From Gemmatimonadota bacterium (GTDB taxonomy: Bacteria > Gemmatimonadota > Gemmatimonadetes > Gemmatimonadales > Gemmatimonadaceae): a stretch of DNA of 35,803 bases. Numbering within the stretch: the stretch's first letter is position 1; each line of letters opens with the position of its first letter. Below are positions 26,314 through 33,811 of this stretch, in pieces. A program made the position numbers and the translations under genes. The stretch covers positions 1 to 35,803 of the forward strand of contig JAGWYS010000009.1 in NCBI GenBank assembly GCA_018969225.1. Direction: 5' to 3'. A model generated the notes under the pieces. It was not told the origin of the DNA. It did no database searches and worked only from the letters and a program-made list of their open reading frames with translations.

Positions 26314-27882
26314 TCAGGCGGCGGCGGCCACGTCGGTGGCGGCGGGGCGATAGCGGAGCGCCTCTGCCACGTGGGGCATGGCTACGCCGTCGCTGTCATC
26401 CAGGTCGGCCAGGGTGCGCGCCACCCGGAGCACGCGGTGGAAGCCGCGGGCTGAAAGCGCCAGCCGGTCGGCCGCGCGCACCAGGAGGGCGCGCGCCTCG
26501 GGGGAGAGGCGAGCGGCCGCCCCGAGCGTCGCGGCGGGGACGGTGGCATTGGTGGGGGGGACGCCGTCGGGAAGGGCACCAGCCGGGGGGCGGTGCGTGG
26601 CATAGCGCGCGCCTTGCCGCGCCCGCGCCGCGAGGACGCGGGCCCGCACGGCGGCCGAGGATTCGCCTGCGGCCGTGGCGGCCAGTGCGTCCGGGGGGAC
26701 GCGGGCCACCTGCACGTGCAGGTCAATGCGGTCGGCCAGAGGACCGGACAGCCGGAGCCGGTGGCGCTCCAGGTCGGCCACCGAACAGCGGCAGGGGCGG
26801 TCACCGCAGCCGGCGAAGCCGCAGGGACACGGGTTGCTGGCCGCCACGCACATGAACTGGGCGGGGTAACGCACGGCGCGATGCGCGCGGGCGATGACCA
26901 CGGCGCCGTCCTCCAGCGGCTGCCGGAGCGCCTCCAGCGCGTGGCGCGGAAAGAGGGAGAGTTCATCGAGGAACAGGACGCCGCGGTGGGCAAGGCTCAC
27001 CTCGCCCGGGCGAGGCCCGCTGCCACCGCCCACCAGCCCAGCGAGTGACACGGAGTGGTGGGGGGCGCGAAAAGGACGGGGGAGCGCGCCGGGGGCGGCG
27101 ACGCCATCTGGCGCGAGCAGGCCGGCCACGCTGTGGACGGCGAGCACCTCCAGCGCTTCGGCGTCGGCCAGCGGCGGGAGGATTCCCGGGAGGCGCCGAG
27201 CCAGCATGGTCTTGCCCGCCCCTGGAGGGCCGACCAAGAGCAGGTTGTGTCCGCCAGCCGCCGCCACCTCCAGCGCGCGGATGGCCATGGGCTGGCCCAC
27301 CACGTCGGCGAGGTCTGGCGGGGGAACCGGAAGGGCCGCGGGGGGGCGCCCCGGGGGGTCGGCGGGGCGGACGCCGTCGCGCAGGAAGCGAAGGGTGTCG
27401 TGCAGGGTGTGGGGCGCCACCACCCGTACCCCGTCCACGCGGCGCGCCTCCGCGAGGTTGTCCGGGGGGACGAGCAGCAGGGTGTCACCGGTCGCGGCGG
27501 CGTGCCGCGCCGCAGTGAGCACCCCGCGCACCCCGCGCAGCGCCCCGTCCAGCCCCAGCTCGCCGATGGCGCACACCCCCCGCAGCGCGTCTGCGGGGAG
27601 GTGACCGCAGGCCCCCAGCACCGCCAGGGCGATGGGGAGGTCAAACGCCGTGCCTGTCTTGGGCAGGTCACCCGGCTGGAGATTGACCGTGATGCGCCGC
27701 GGGGGGACGGGGACGCCGCTGTTGGCCAGCGCCGCCTGCACGCGGTCGCGGCTCTCCTTCACTGCCGTGGCCGCGAGCCCGACGAGCGTCCATTGGGGGA
27801 GCCCATTGGCGACCTGCACTTCGACGAGGACATCAACAGCGTCGATTCCCAGGACGGCGACGGAGGCGGCGGCGGCAAGCAT
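26314..27882 (-). CDS. comM: YifB/ComM family Mg-chelatase-like AAA+ ATPase
   Basis: ComM is a hexameric helicase that aids branch migration during integration of DNA taken up by natural transformation. The 522-residue protein shows the N-terminal Lon-substrate-like domain ('VLGIDAVDVLVEVQVANGLP', 'ITVNLQPGDLPKTGTAFDLPIAL'), Walker A 'LLVGPPGAGKTMLARRLPG', the insertion 'FRAPHHSVSLAGLVGGG', Walker B 'GVLFLDELSLF', and a zinc-type cysteine cluster 'NPCPCGFAGCGDRPCRC'. 'SGPLADRIDLHV' and the C-terminal domain 'LSARGFHRVLRVARTLADLD' follow. The ATG at 27882 has a TAGGTT 6 bases upstream and no SD. Its presence suggests competence, but no other com gene is here. Confidence 0.95.
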   Translation of the reverse strand: MLAAAASVAVLGIDAVDVLVEVQVANGLPQWTLVGLAATAVKESRDRVQAALANSGVPVPPRRITVNLQPGDLPKTGTAFDLPIALAVLGACGHLPADALRGVCAIGELGLDGALRGVRGVLTAARHAAATGDTLLLVPPDNLAEARRVDGVRVVAPHTLHDTLRFLRDGVRPADPPGRPPAALPVPPPDLADVVGQPMAIRALEVAAAGGHNLLLVGPPGAGKTMLARRLPGILPPLADAEALEVLAVHSVAGLLAPDGVAAPGALPRPFRAPHHSVSLAGLVGGGSGPRPGEVSLAHRGVLFLDELSLFPRHALEALRQPLEDGAVVIARAHRAVRYPAQFMCVAASNPCPCGFAGCGDRPCRCSVADLERHRLRLSGPLADRIDLHVQVARVPPDALAATAAGESSAAVRARVLAARARQGARYATHRPPAGALPDGVPPTNATVPAATLGAAARLSPEARALLVRAADRLALSARGFHRVLRVARTLADLDDSDGVAMPHVAEALRYRPAATDVAAAA

Positions 27883-27888
27883 GGGCGC

Positions 27889-27894
27889 AACCTA
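27889..27894 (-). promoter_or_regulatory. -10-like TAGGTT directly before the comM start
   Basis: On the minus strand TAGGTT ends 6 bases before the comM ATG, leaving no room for a Shine-Dalgarno. This fits a leaderless mRNA. No convincing -35 is found 16-18 bases upstream. Confidence 0.45.
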
Positions 27895-27950
27895 CGGGCG
27901 CCCCGCCGGTGCAGCATCATCCTCGCAACGCGCGCGGTGTCATGCGAACG

Positions 27951-28025
27951 CGCGACGCGTCCACGCCCGCCGCGTCCGCACGCGACGCGGCATCACGCGA
28001 CGCGGCATCACGCGACGCGGCATCA
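27951..28025. repeat. Five in-phase 15-bp units (three perfect) between comM and the deacylase gene
   Basis: CGCGACGCGGCATCA is repeated exactly at 27981-27995, 27996-28010 and 28011-28025. Two degenerate units in the same register precede it (CGCGACGCGTCCACG at 27951, CCCGCCGCGTCCGCA at 27966). The 179-base gap also holds the comM promoter side and a hairpin next to the deacylase stop. The array lacks spacers and is too short-period to be a CRISPR. Confidence 0.85.
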
Positions 28026-28027
28026 CG

Positions 28028-28045
28028 CCCCCGCCGTGGCGGGGG
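28028..28045 (-). terminator. GC-rich hairpin after the deacylase gene
   Basis: CCCCCGC-CGTG-GCGGGGG makes a perfect 7-bp stem with a 4-base loop, 16 bases beyond the deacylase stop codon (28062). It directly abuts the 15-bp repeat array. It has no T-tract on the minus strand, so it may pause polymerase or protect the 3' end rather than terminate alone. Confidence 0.5.
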
Positions 28046-28061
28046 GCGGTGCGCGGCCAGG

Positions 28062-29714
28062 TCAGCGCCGAGGGCGCAGCAGCACGCGCCCGGCGCGCGC
28101 GCCGGTGGCCCGTCCGCCGTCCACCGCCACGACGCCGTTCACCAGCACCACGTCGATGCCCACCGGGTACTGGTGGGGTTCGGCGAACGTGGACCGGTCG
28201 GCCACGGTGGCGGGATCGAACACCACCACGTCAGCCATCGCCCCCACCCGCAGGACGCCGCGGTCGGTCAGCCCGAGCCGGGCGGCAGGCATGCCGGTCA
28301 TCTTGTGCACGGCCGTCGGGAGGTCGAGGAGCCGTTCCGTCCGCACGTACTGCCCCAGCACCCGCGGGAAGGTGCCATAGGCCCGAGGGTGCGGGTGCAG
28401 CTCCCCCGGCCGGGACAGCCGACCGTCGCTGGCGATCATGGTCACCGGCGATTGCATGATCCGGCGCACGTCCCCCTCGTCCAGCACGTGGTAGATGGCG
28501 TTGCCGCCGCCGCTGGTCATCGCCTCCAGCACCAGCGCCGCGCCGGTGGCGGGCGTGGGCGGCAGCCCCCGCCTCGCCGCCCAGTCGCGCAGCGTCTTCC
28601 CCTCCAGCGAGCGATCCCACGGCACCCGCGAGAACTGCACGCGCGACAGGTCGCCCCCCCCGCGATCGTTGAGGATGTTGTCCACGATCCCGCGCACGAT
28701 GCTGTCGCGCAGCGCCGGCACCGCCAGCCGCGCCCGGAACTCGGCGTCGCCACCGGCCATCGCCCAGCTGGGCACCAGCACGCTGATTCCCGTGTGGGTG
28801 GCGGTGTACGGATACTGGTCGATCATCACGTCGGTGCCCGCGCGCCGCGCGCTGTCCACCAGCGCCAGCGTGCGGACGCTCTGCCCCCACATCTGCCGCC
28901 CCACCACCTTGTGGTGCGTCAGCACCACGGGGATCCGCGCGCGCCGGCCGATCTCGAGCGCCTCGGCCACGCCGTCCAGCAGCCCGATCCCTTCCTTGCG
29001 CAGGTGCGACGTGTAGATGCCGCCGCTGTCGGCGGCCACTTGCGCCAGCGCCACCACCTCGTCCACGGTCGAGTAGGTCCCCGGCAGGTACAGCAGCCCG
29101 GTGCTCAACCCAAAGGCGCCGTCGGCCATCCCCTGCGCCACCAGCGTCCGCATCCGCGCCAACTCGGAGGCCGACGGCGCCCGCGCGGCCATGCCCAGCA
29201 CGGCGCGCCGCACGTCGTTGTGCCCCACGAGGTACCCCACGTTGATCCCGACCTTGGCGGTGCGCACCGAGTCGAGGTACGGGGCCAGCGGCAGCGGGGA
29301 GCCGCCATCGGGCCCCCCCAGCGCAAAGGTCACCCCCTGGCGCAGCGCACTCTCCGCCAGCGGCATCTCCAGCAGCGGCTCCAGGTGCGCGTGCAGGTCC
29401 AGGAACCCGGGCGCCACCACGCGCCCGCGGGCCTCGATCACCCGCCGCACCCCCGCCCTGGGGAGGGCCTCGGCGAGCGCCACCACGCGATCGCCGCGAA
29501 TCCCCACGTCCAACCGCCGCGCCGGCGCCCCGGTCCCGTCCAGCACCATGCCGCCGGCGATCACCACGTCCAGCGGCGCGGCCGGTTGGGCCGCGACCCC
29601 GGGCGGGGAGGTGGCCAGCCCCAGCGCGGCGAACAGCGCGGGCACCAGCGTCACCACCCGCCCGGCACGCCGCGGGGCGTGACTCCCCCGCCCACCCGGC
29701 GTGCGGCGGCTCAC
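28062..29714 (-). CDS. Secreted N-acyl-D-amino-acid deacylase family amidohydrolase
   Basis: D-aminoacylases remove acyl groups from N-acyl-D-amino acids; in the envelope they may process D-amino-acid peptides or peptidoglycan fragments. The protein (550 aa) starts at the GTG at 29714, overlapping the FKBP stop as GTGA. A signal peptide runs to about 'VAAQP' (43). Then come 'DVVIAGGMVLDGTGAPARRLDVG', the metal motif 'FLDLHAH' (HxH at 108-110), 'YTSHLRKEG', 'VVLTHHKVVG', 'MIASDGRLSRPGE' (catalytic Asp) and 'HPRAYGTFPRVLGQYVR', typical of the family. The segment usually holding a metal-ligand Cys ('GNCG') reads 'ALGGPDGGSPLPL' here, so the metal site may differ. It is coupled to the FKBP lipoprotein gene. 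Confidence 0.9.
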   Translation of the reverse strand: MSRRTPGGRGSHAPRRAGRVVTLVPALFAALGLATSPPGVAAQPAAPLDVVIAGGMVLDGTGAPARRLDVGIRGDRVVALAEALPRAGVRRVIEARGRVVAPGFLDLHAHLEPLLEMPLAESALRQGVTFALGGPDGGSPLPLAPYLDSVRTAKVGINVGYLVGHNDVRRAVLGMAARAPSASELARMRTLVAQGMADGAFGLSTGLLYLPGTYSTVDEVVALAQVAADSGGIYTSHLRKEGIGLLDGVAEALEIGRRARIPVVLTHHKVVGRQMWGQSVRTLALVDSARRAGTDVMIDQYPYTATHTGISVLVPSWAMAGGDAEFRARLAVPALRDSIVRGIVDNILNDRGGGDLSRVQFSRVPWDRSLEGKTLRDWAARRGLPPTPATGAALVLEAMTSGGGNAIYHVLDEGDVRRIMQSPVTMIASDGRLSRPGELHPHPRAYGTFPRVLGQYVRTERLLDLPTAVHKMTGMPAARLGLTDRGVLRVGAMADVVVFDPATVADRSTFAEPHQYPVGIDVVLVNGVVAVDGGRATGARAGRVLLRPRR

Positions 29715-30196
29715 TGCACCCCCAGCAGCTCCACGTCGAACACCAGCGTCGAGTTGGGGGGAATGGGTCCGGAGCCGCTGCGCCCATACGCCAGCGCCGA
29801 ACCGATCACGAGCTTGCGCTTGCCACCCACGCGCATCCCTGCAACCCCCTGGTCCCACCCGGGGATCACCATGCCGGCCCCGAGCGTGAACGAGAACGGA
29901 GCGCCGCCCACGTTGGTGTCGAAGCGCTGGCCGTTGACCAGCCACCCGGTGTAGGTCACGCGGATCACGCGCCCCGCTACGGCCTCCGCCCCGGCACCCA
30001 CGGTGAGGTCCTGCACGTACAGCGCATCGCTCCGCCGGGTCATGGAGGCGATGGTCACCCCGAGCGCCGAGGCGTAGGTCTCGACGGCGGGATTCGAGGG
30101 GATGTCGGGGACGCTGCTGGCGTCGCCGCAGGCGGCGAACGCGGCCAGCGGGGCCGCCAACAGGGTGCGCAGGGTGCGCGAGAGGGAACGGGTCAT
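29711..30196 (-). CDS. FKBP-type peptidyl-prolyl isomerase lipoprotein
   Basis: This protein catalyses cis-trans isomerisation of prolyl bonds and helps fold envelope proteins. The 161-residue product starts at the ATG at 30196. Its N-terminus has a basic stretch, hydrophobic core and lipobox-like 'AFAACG', so it is probably a lipoprotein with Cys at about 23. The FKBP domain shows 'GRVIRVTYTGWLVNGQRFDTN', 'PFSFTLGAGMVIPGWDQGVAGMRVG', 'LVIGSALAYGRSGSGPIPPNSTLVF' and 'DVELLGVQ', with the conserved Tyr, Asp, Phe and Trp of the active site. A TATGTT stands 75 bases upstream as a possible -10. It is co-translated with the deacylase. Confidence 0.93.
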   Translation of the reverse strand: MTRSLSRTLRTLLAAPLAAFAACGDASSVPDIPSNPAVETYASALGVTIASMTRRSDALYVQDLTVGAGAEAVAGRVIRVTYTGWLVNGQRFDTNVGGAPFSFTLGAGMVIPGWDQGVAGMRVGGKRKLVIGSALAYGRSGSGPIPPNSTLVFDVELLGVQ

Positions 30197-30271
30197 GGCA
30201 GTCCGGGAGACAAAGGGGCCGGGCGCCGCCGTCGATGGACGGCACGCGGGGGTGCGGCGAGGCCGCGGTGA

Positions 30272-30277
30272 AACATA
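30272..30277 (-). promoter_or_regulatory. -10-like TATGTT for the FKBP-deacylase operon
   Basis: On the minus strand TATGTT lies 75 bases upstream of the FKBP ATG, implying a leader of roughly 68 bases. It faces the thrE promoter, whose -35 starts 10 bases away on the other strand. Confidence 0.4.
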
Positions 30278-30286
30278 GCCGGGCGG

Positions 30287-30315
30287 TTGCGCCCCGGAAC
30301 GGCCCCGCCTAGGCT
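30287..30315 (+). promoter_or_regulatory. thrE promoter: TTGCGC, 17-bp spacer, TAGGCT
   Basis: TTGCGC at 30287-30292 and TAGGCT at 30310-30315 have the ideal 17-base spacing of a sigma-70 promoter. The -10 hexamer ends 5 bases before the GTG at 30321, so the mRNA is probably leaderless and the start codon is decided by this geometry. Confidence 0.55.
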
Positions 30316-30320
30316 GCGGC

Positions 30321-31583
30321 GTGGATCGTCCCCCTGCCGCCGCGCCGGCCCCTCCGCCCGAGGAGGCGCCGCGCTTCCTGCTGGAGCTGGCCCATGCCCT
30401 CCATGCCGCCGGAACGCCGGCGCACCGGCTGGAAGGGGCGCTGGCCGCCGTGGCGCGCCAGCTTGGGGTGGAGGCGTCCTTCTTCTCCACCCCGACCAGC
30501 CTGATGGTGGGGATCGGGTCGTTGGAGGCGCAGCGGGTGCACCTGCTCCGAGTGGAGCCCGGCGAGCCCAACCTGGCGCTGGTGGCCGGCTTGGGCGTCG
30601 TGATGCAGGGAGTCGCCGACGGCACGGTCTCGCCGGCGGAGGCGCGCCACCGCGTGCGGGCGCTCCAGGCGGCCCGGTCCCCCTATGGGCTGGGCCTGGA
30701 GCTGCTGGCGTTCGTGCTCGCATCGGCGGCCGTGGCCTGTTTTCTGGGCGTGCGACCGGTGGACGTGGCCATTGCGGCGGGGCTCGGGCTGATCACCGGG
30801 CTCGTTGCATGGAGAGCCGGGGCCTACGAGAGCACCCGACCCATGGTCACGCCGCTGGCCGCGTTCCTCGTGAGCGCCGTGGCCCTCGCGCTCGACGGCG
30901 CCCTGCATGGCACCGCGGGCTACGCCACCACGGTGGCGGGGCTGGTGGTCCTGTTGCCGGGGCTGGCCTTCACCGTCGGGCTGACCGAGCTGTCCACCCG
31001 CCACCTTTCCTCGGGGACCGCGCGCCTCAGCGGGGCGCTGGTGACCTTCCTGGGGCTCGGATTCGGGGTGGCGCTCGGCGCGCGCCTGGGGAGCACCGTC
31101 GCGCAGTGGCTCGTGCCGCTGGCGTCCACCCTCCCCCCGTCCATCACGGCGGCGCCCCTCCCCGGGTGGAGCCCGGCGGTGGCCCTGCTGGTGGCCCCCT
31201 TGGCCTTCACCGTGCTGCTCAAGGGCGCCCCGCGCGACGCCTTCGCCATCCTGTGCGCCTGTGCCGGCGCCTACCTCACGGCCCAGGTGGTGGGTGACGC
31301 CTTGGGCGAGGAGCTCGGCGCGTTCGCTGGCGCAGCGCTGGTCAGTGCCGGGAGCACCGTAGCCGCCCGGTGGCGGCGGAGCGTGGCCATGGTCACGCAG
31401 GTGCCCGGGCTGCTCATCCTGGTTCCCGGCAGCATCGGCTTCCGCAGCGTCACGTCGCTGCTGGGGCAGCAGGTGGAGGCGGGGATCGCCACCGCATTCC
31501 AGCTGGCGCTCGTGGGGATTTCGCTGGCGGCCGGGGTCGTGGCGGGGAACGCGTTGGCGCAGGTGGGGCGCCGCCGCGTGTAG
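30321..31583 (+). CDS. Threonine/serine exporter family protein (ThrE, fused DUF1212/DUF3815)
   Basis: ThrE-type carriers export threonine and serine from the cytoplasm. The 420-residue protein has a soluble N-terminal part ('FLLELAHALHAAGTPAHRLEGAL', 'VEASFFSTPTSLMVGIG') that is the hallmark of the DUF1212/ThrE family. About ten membrane helices follow ('LGLELLAFVLASAAVACFLGV', 'TVAGLVVLLPGLAFTVGLTE', 'VPGLLILVPGSIGFRS'). The two halves, separate genes in many Firmicutes, are fused here as in Corynebacterium ThrE. The GTG start is supported by the promoter 5 bases upstream. The substrate is inferred from the family. It is convergent with the MFS gene. Confidence 0.9.
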   Translation: MDRPPAAAPAPPPEEAPRFLLELAHALHAAGTPAHRLEGALAAVARQLGVEASFFSTPTSLMVGIGSLEAQRVHLLRVEPGEPNLALVAGLGVVMQGVADGTVSPAEARHRVRALQAARSPYGLGLELLAFVLASAAVACFLGVRPVDVAIAAGLGLITGLVAWRAGAYESTRPMVTPLAAFLVSAVALALDGALHGTAGYATTVAGLVVLLPGLAFTVGLTELSTRHLSSGTARLSGALVTFLGLGFGVALGARLGSTVAQWLVPLASTLPPSITAAPLPGWSPAVALLVAPLAFTVLLKGAPRDAFAILCACAGAYLTAQVVGDALGEELGAFAGAALVSAGSTVAARWRRSVAMVTQVPGLLILVPGSIGFRSVTSLLGQQVEAGIATAFQLALVGISLAAGVVAGNALAQVGRRRV

Positions 31584-31595
31584 GGCGGCGGCGCC
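31567..31595. terminator. Perfect 11-bp inverted repeat spanning the stops of convergent thrE and MFS genes
   Basis: GGCGCCGCCGC and GCGGCGGCGCC flank a 7-base loop (GTGTAGG) that contains the thrE stop codon. The right arm ends on the first base of the MFS stop codon. Being symmetric, it can fold in both transcripts. There is no T-tract, so it is a candidate bidirectional terminator or 3'-end stabiliser. Confidence 0.5.
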
Positions 31596-32968
31596 TACGC
31601 CGCCGAGGCCGTGCCCCGCTCCTGCTCCTCCTCCATCTCGCGCACGGCCGTCACGGTGCGCTGATAGGCGGTCCGTCCCCACCCGAGCAGCAGCAGGGTG
31701 ACGGACATCCCCACGACAGCCACGGCGGCCAAGGACCAGCGGACGGCTGCAGGGTCGCGGAAGACGCGGTCGGTGAGAATGGCCACGGCGGCCGGCCCCA
31801 CGGCCCCCGAGACAAGGTTCTGCACCAGCTGGTACAGCGCACTCCCCTGTCCCCGCAACGTGGCGGGCATCGCCTCGGCCACGGCGGCGTTGGCGGCCCC
31901 CCAGGGCATGGCGGCAAACAGGTTCACGGGCACCAGCAGCGCCGCCGCCACCGTCGCCGACGGCACCACCGGATAGCTCCCGGCACAGACCAGCATCCCC
32001 AGGGCGGCCAGCATCCCCACCCGCAGCGGGGCGTCCACGCGGCCCCGCCGCGTCCACGCATCGCTCAGCCGACCGCCCAGCAACACCCCCACGGGGCCCA
32101 CGGTGAAAGTGAGCACCCCCTGCAGCGTCCCCGCCTCCGCCACGCTCCAGCCGTGCGTGCGCATCAGGAACGTCGCCAGCCAGAAGGCGATGCCGTAGTT
32201 CACCGCCGCCGAGCAGGCGTACCCCAGGCTCAGCGACGCCATCGTGCGCCCGTGCGCGCGCATGTGCTGCCATACCGCGGACAGGGAGGCCGCGTCCCTC
32301 GGGGGCGGGGCTGCCTGCTCGGCGCGGGGTTCGCGCATGGTCAGCGCGAGGAGCGCCACCAGCACGCCGGGGATCCCCACCAGCAGGAAAACCGCCTGCC
32401 AGGGGAAGACGCTCCCCAGCAGGGGCAGCTCCAGCATTCCCGGCCGGTCCAGCCGCCCCACCACGAAGGCCCCCAACGCGTAGGCGATCCCCGATCCGGC
32501 AAAGGTGCCGACCATGTACGTGCTCATGGCCAGCCCGCGACGCTCACTGGGGAAGGCGTCGGCAATGATCGACACCGCGGCGGGCGAGAGGGTGGCCTCC
32601 CCCACGCCGACGCCAATGCGCAGGAGAAACAGCTGGGCATACGAGCGGGCCCCTGCCGTGGCCGCCGTCAGCAGGCTCCAGACGGCAGCCCCCAGCGCCA
32701 CAATGCGCGGCCGGTGACCGCCGCCATCCACCCACCGGCCAATCGGCAGCCCCAGGAGCGAGTAGAACACGGCAAACCCGAGCCCGGCCAGGACCCCGAG
32801 TTCGGTGTCCGTGACGCCGAGATCCCGCTGGATGGGAGTCACGAGGAGGGCGAGGATCTGCCGGTCCACGAAGCCGGAGACGTTGGCCAGCGTGAGCACG
32901 GCCACGGCATACCAGGCGTGCGTCGCCGGCAGGCGGGGGGGACGGTGGGGGCGCGAGGAGTCCGGCAT
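31595..32968 (-). CDS. MFS transporter, spinster-like family
   Basis: This is a 12-helix major facilitator transporter of 457 residues starting at the ATG at 32968; the track ORF upstream of it is a shadow of the PPTase gene. Family signs are 'VSGFVDRQILALLVTPIQRDLG', 'TDTELGVLAGLGFAVFYSLLGLPIGRWVD' (motif A-like with charged residues) and 'LRIGVGVGEATLSPAAVSIIAD', which together match the bacterial spinster-type group. The central cytoplasmic loop is 'MREPRAEQAAPPP'. Substrate and direction of transport are unknown. A CACCTT lies 6 bases before the ATG, weaker than the TAnnTT seen before other genes. It is divergent from the PPTase gene. Confidence 0.88.
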   Translation of the reverse strand: MPDSSRPHRPPRLPATHAWYAVAVLTLANVSGFVDRQILALLVTPIQRDLGVTDTELGVLAGLGFAVFYSLLGLPIGRWVDGGGHRPRIVALGAAVWSLLTAATAGARSYAQLFLLRIGVGVGEATLSPAAVSIIADAFPSERRGLAMSTYMVGTFAGSGIAYALGAFVVGRLDRPGMLELPLLGSVFPWQAVFLLVGIPGVLVALLALTMREPRAEQAAPPPRDAASLSAVWQHMRAHGRTMASLSLGYACSAAVNYGIAFWLATFLMRTHGWSVAEAGTLQGVLTFTVGPVGVLLGGRLSDAWTRRGRVDAPLRVGMLAALGMLVCAGSYPVVPSATVAAALLVPVNLFAAMPWGAANAAVAEAMPATLRGQGSALYQLVQNLVSGAVGPAAVAILTDRVFRDPAAVRWSLAAVAVVGMSVTLLLLGWGRTAYQRTVTAVREMEEEQERGTASAA

Positions 32969-32985
32969 GGACGAAAGGTGCGGCA

Positions 32986-33001
32986 GCGCGCGCGCGCGCG
33001 C
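32986..33001. repeat. (GC)8 dinucleotide run between MFS and PPTase genes
   Basis: Sixteen alternating G and C bases lie in the 87-base divergent region. Such runs can adopt Z-DNA under supercoiling and are prone to slippage. No function can be assigned. Confidence 0.8.
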
Positions 33002-33042
33002 ACCGGGCGGACGCGTCCTGCCGCTGGTCGGGACCGGGGCGA

Positions 33043-33048
33043 TACATT
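33043..33048 (+). promoter_or_regulatory. -10-like TACATT directly before the PPTase start
   Basis: TACATT ends 7 bases before the ATG at 33056, with CACCGCA between and no Shine-Dalgarno. It fits the leaderless pattern of the window. No convincing -35 is seen. Confidence 0.4.
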
Positions 33049-33055
33049 CACCGCA

Positions 33056-33811
33056 ATGGCCTCCCCCCTCCCGCCGCCTTGGCCTGGCCACGCGCCCGGC
33101 CTCCTCGACGTCCCAAGCGTCCCCGGCGGCGTGCTGGCCGTCCTGGACGTGGGGGGGGACGTCCCCGCCCCCGATGAGGCGGCCCTCTCGGCGCTTTGCG
33201 CCTCGGGGTGGCTCCATCCGGAGGAGGTCGCGCGCGCCTCGGCGTTTCCCCTGCCACGGCGCGTGACGTGGGTGGGTGGACGGCTGGCGCTGCGGCAGGC
33301 CCGGCGACACCTCGAACCCGCGGCCCGCGACGGCGCCGTGCTGGCCACCGATCGTGGGGGACCCATGCTGCCGCCGCACCTGGCGGGGTCCATCAGCCAC
33401 AAGGGCACCCGCATGCTCGCGCTGGTCGTCCGCGCCGGCCCCGAAGTGCATTCGGTGGGCGTGGATGTCGAGGCGCGGCCGGCGCCCGACGCTCCCCCCT
33501 CCCCTGACCTCGCGCCCCGGATCCTGACCACGGCGGAACAGGAGCGGCTGGCCGTGCAGGCCCCCTCGCCCCGCGCGCGCCGCGAAGCCACGCTGGTGGC
33601 CTTCGCGCTCAAGGAGGCGGTTTACAAGGCCATCGACCCGGTCGTCCGTCGGTATGTCCGATTCACCGAGGTGGAAGTCGCTTTGGGGCCACCCGGGCCG
33701 GTGGCCGTCCGTTTGCGGCTCCCCGATCCCGTCCTCCGCGGCGCCACCGTGACCGCCGCGTGGCAGGTGGACGGCCCGTGGATCACTGCTGTGGCGAGCA
33801 TGCGCCGATGA
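33056..33811 (+). CDS. 4'-phosphopantetheinyl transferase (EntD/Sfp-like)
   Basis: These enzymes transfer the phosphopantetheine arm from coenzyme A to carrier proteins of fatty acid, polyketide or nonribosomal peptide synthesis. The 251-residue protein has 'WVGGRLALRQAR' (CoA-binding region), 'GSISHKGTRMLALV', the metal motif 'VGVDVEARPAPDA' and 'LVAFALKEAVYKAIDP', the (W/F)xxKEAxxK signature with the catalytic Glu and Lys. The 'SISHK' form is nearest to EntD-type proteins. The ATG at 33056 replaces the track's long upstream shadow. No carrier-protein synthase is in the window, so it may serve the whole cell. It is coupled by ATGA to the thioredoxin-like gene. Confidence 0.9.
   Translation: MASPLPPPWPGHAPGLLDVPSVPGGVLAVLDVGGDVPAPDEAALSALCASGWLHPEEVARASAFPLPRRVTWVGGRLALRQARRHLEPAARDGAVLATDRGGPMLPPHLAGSISHKGTRMLALVVRAGPEVHSVGVDVEARPAPDAPPSPDLAPRILTTAEQERLAVQAPSPRARREATLVAFALKEAVYKAIDPVVRRYVRFTEVEVALGPPGPVAVRLRLPDPVLRGATVTAAWQVDGPWITAVASMRR

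Noticed and set aside
27951-28025. Possible CRISPR array
   Set aside because: Units are 15 bp in direct tandem with no spacers, and no cas gene is in the window.
32986-33001. (GC)8 run as a regulatory switch of the MFS/PPTase pair
   Set aside because: A short GC alternation is expected often in such DNA, and it lies in no recognisable promoter spacer, so phase variation cannot be supported.
31370-33055. Long upstream part of the plus-strand ORF ending in the PPTase
   Set aside because: It is antisense to the MFS gene, low in complexity, and has no family motif; only the part from the ATG at 33056 is the real PPTase.
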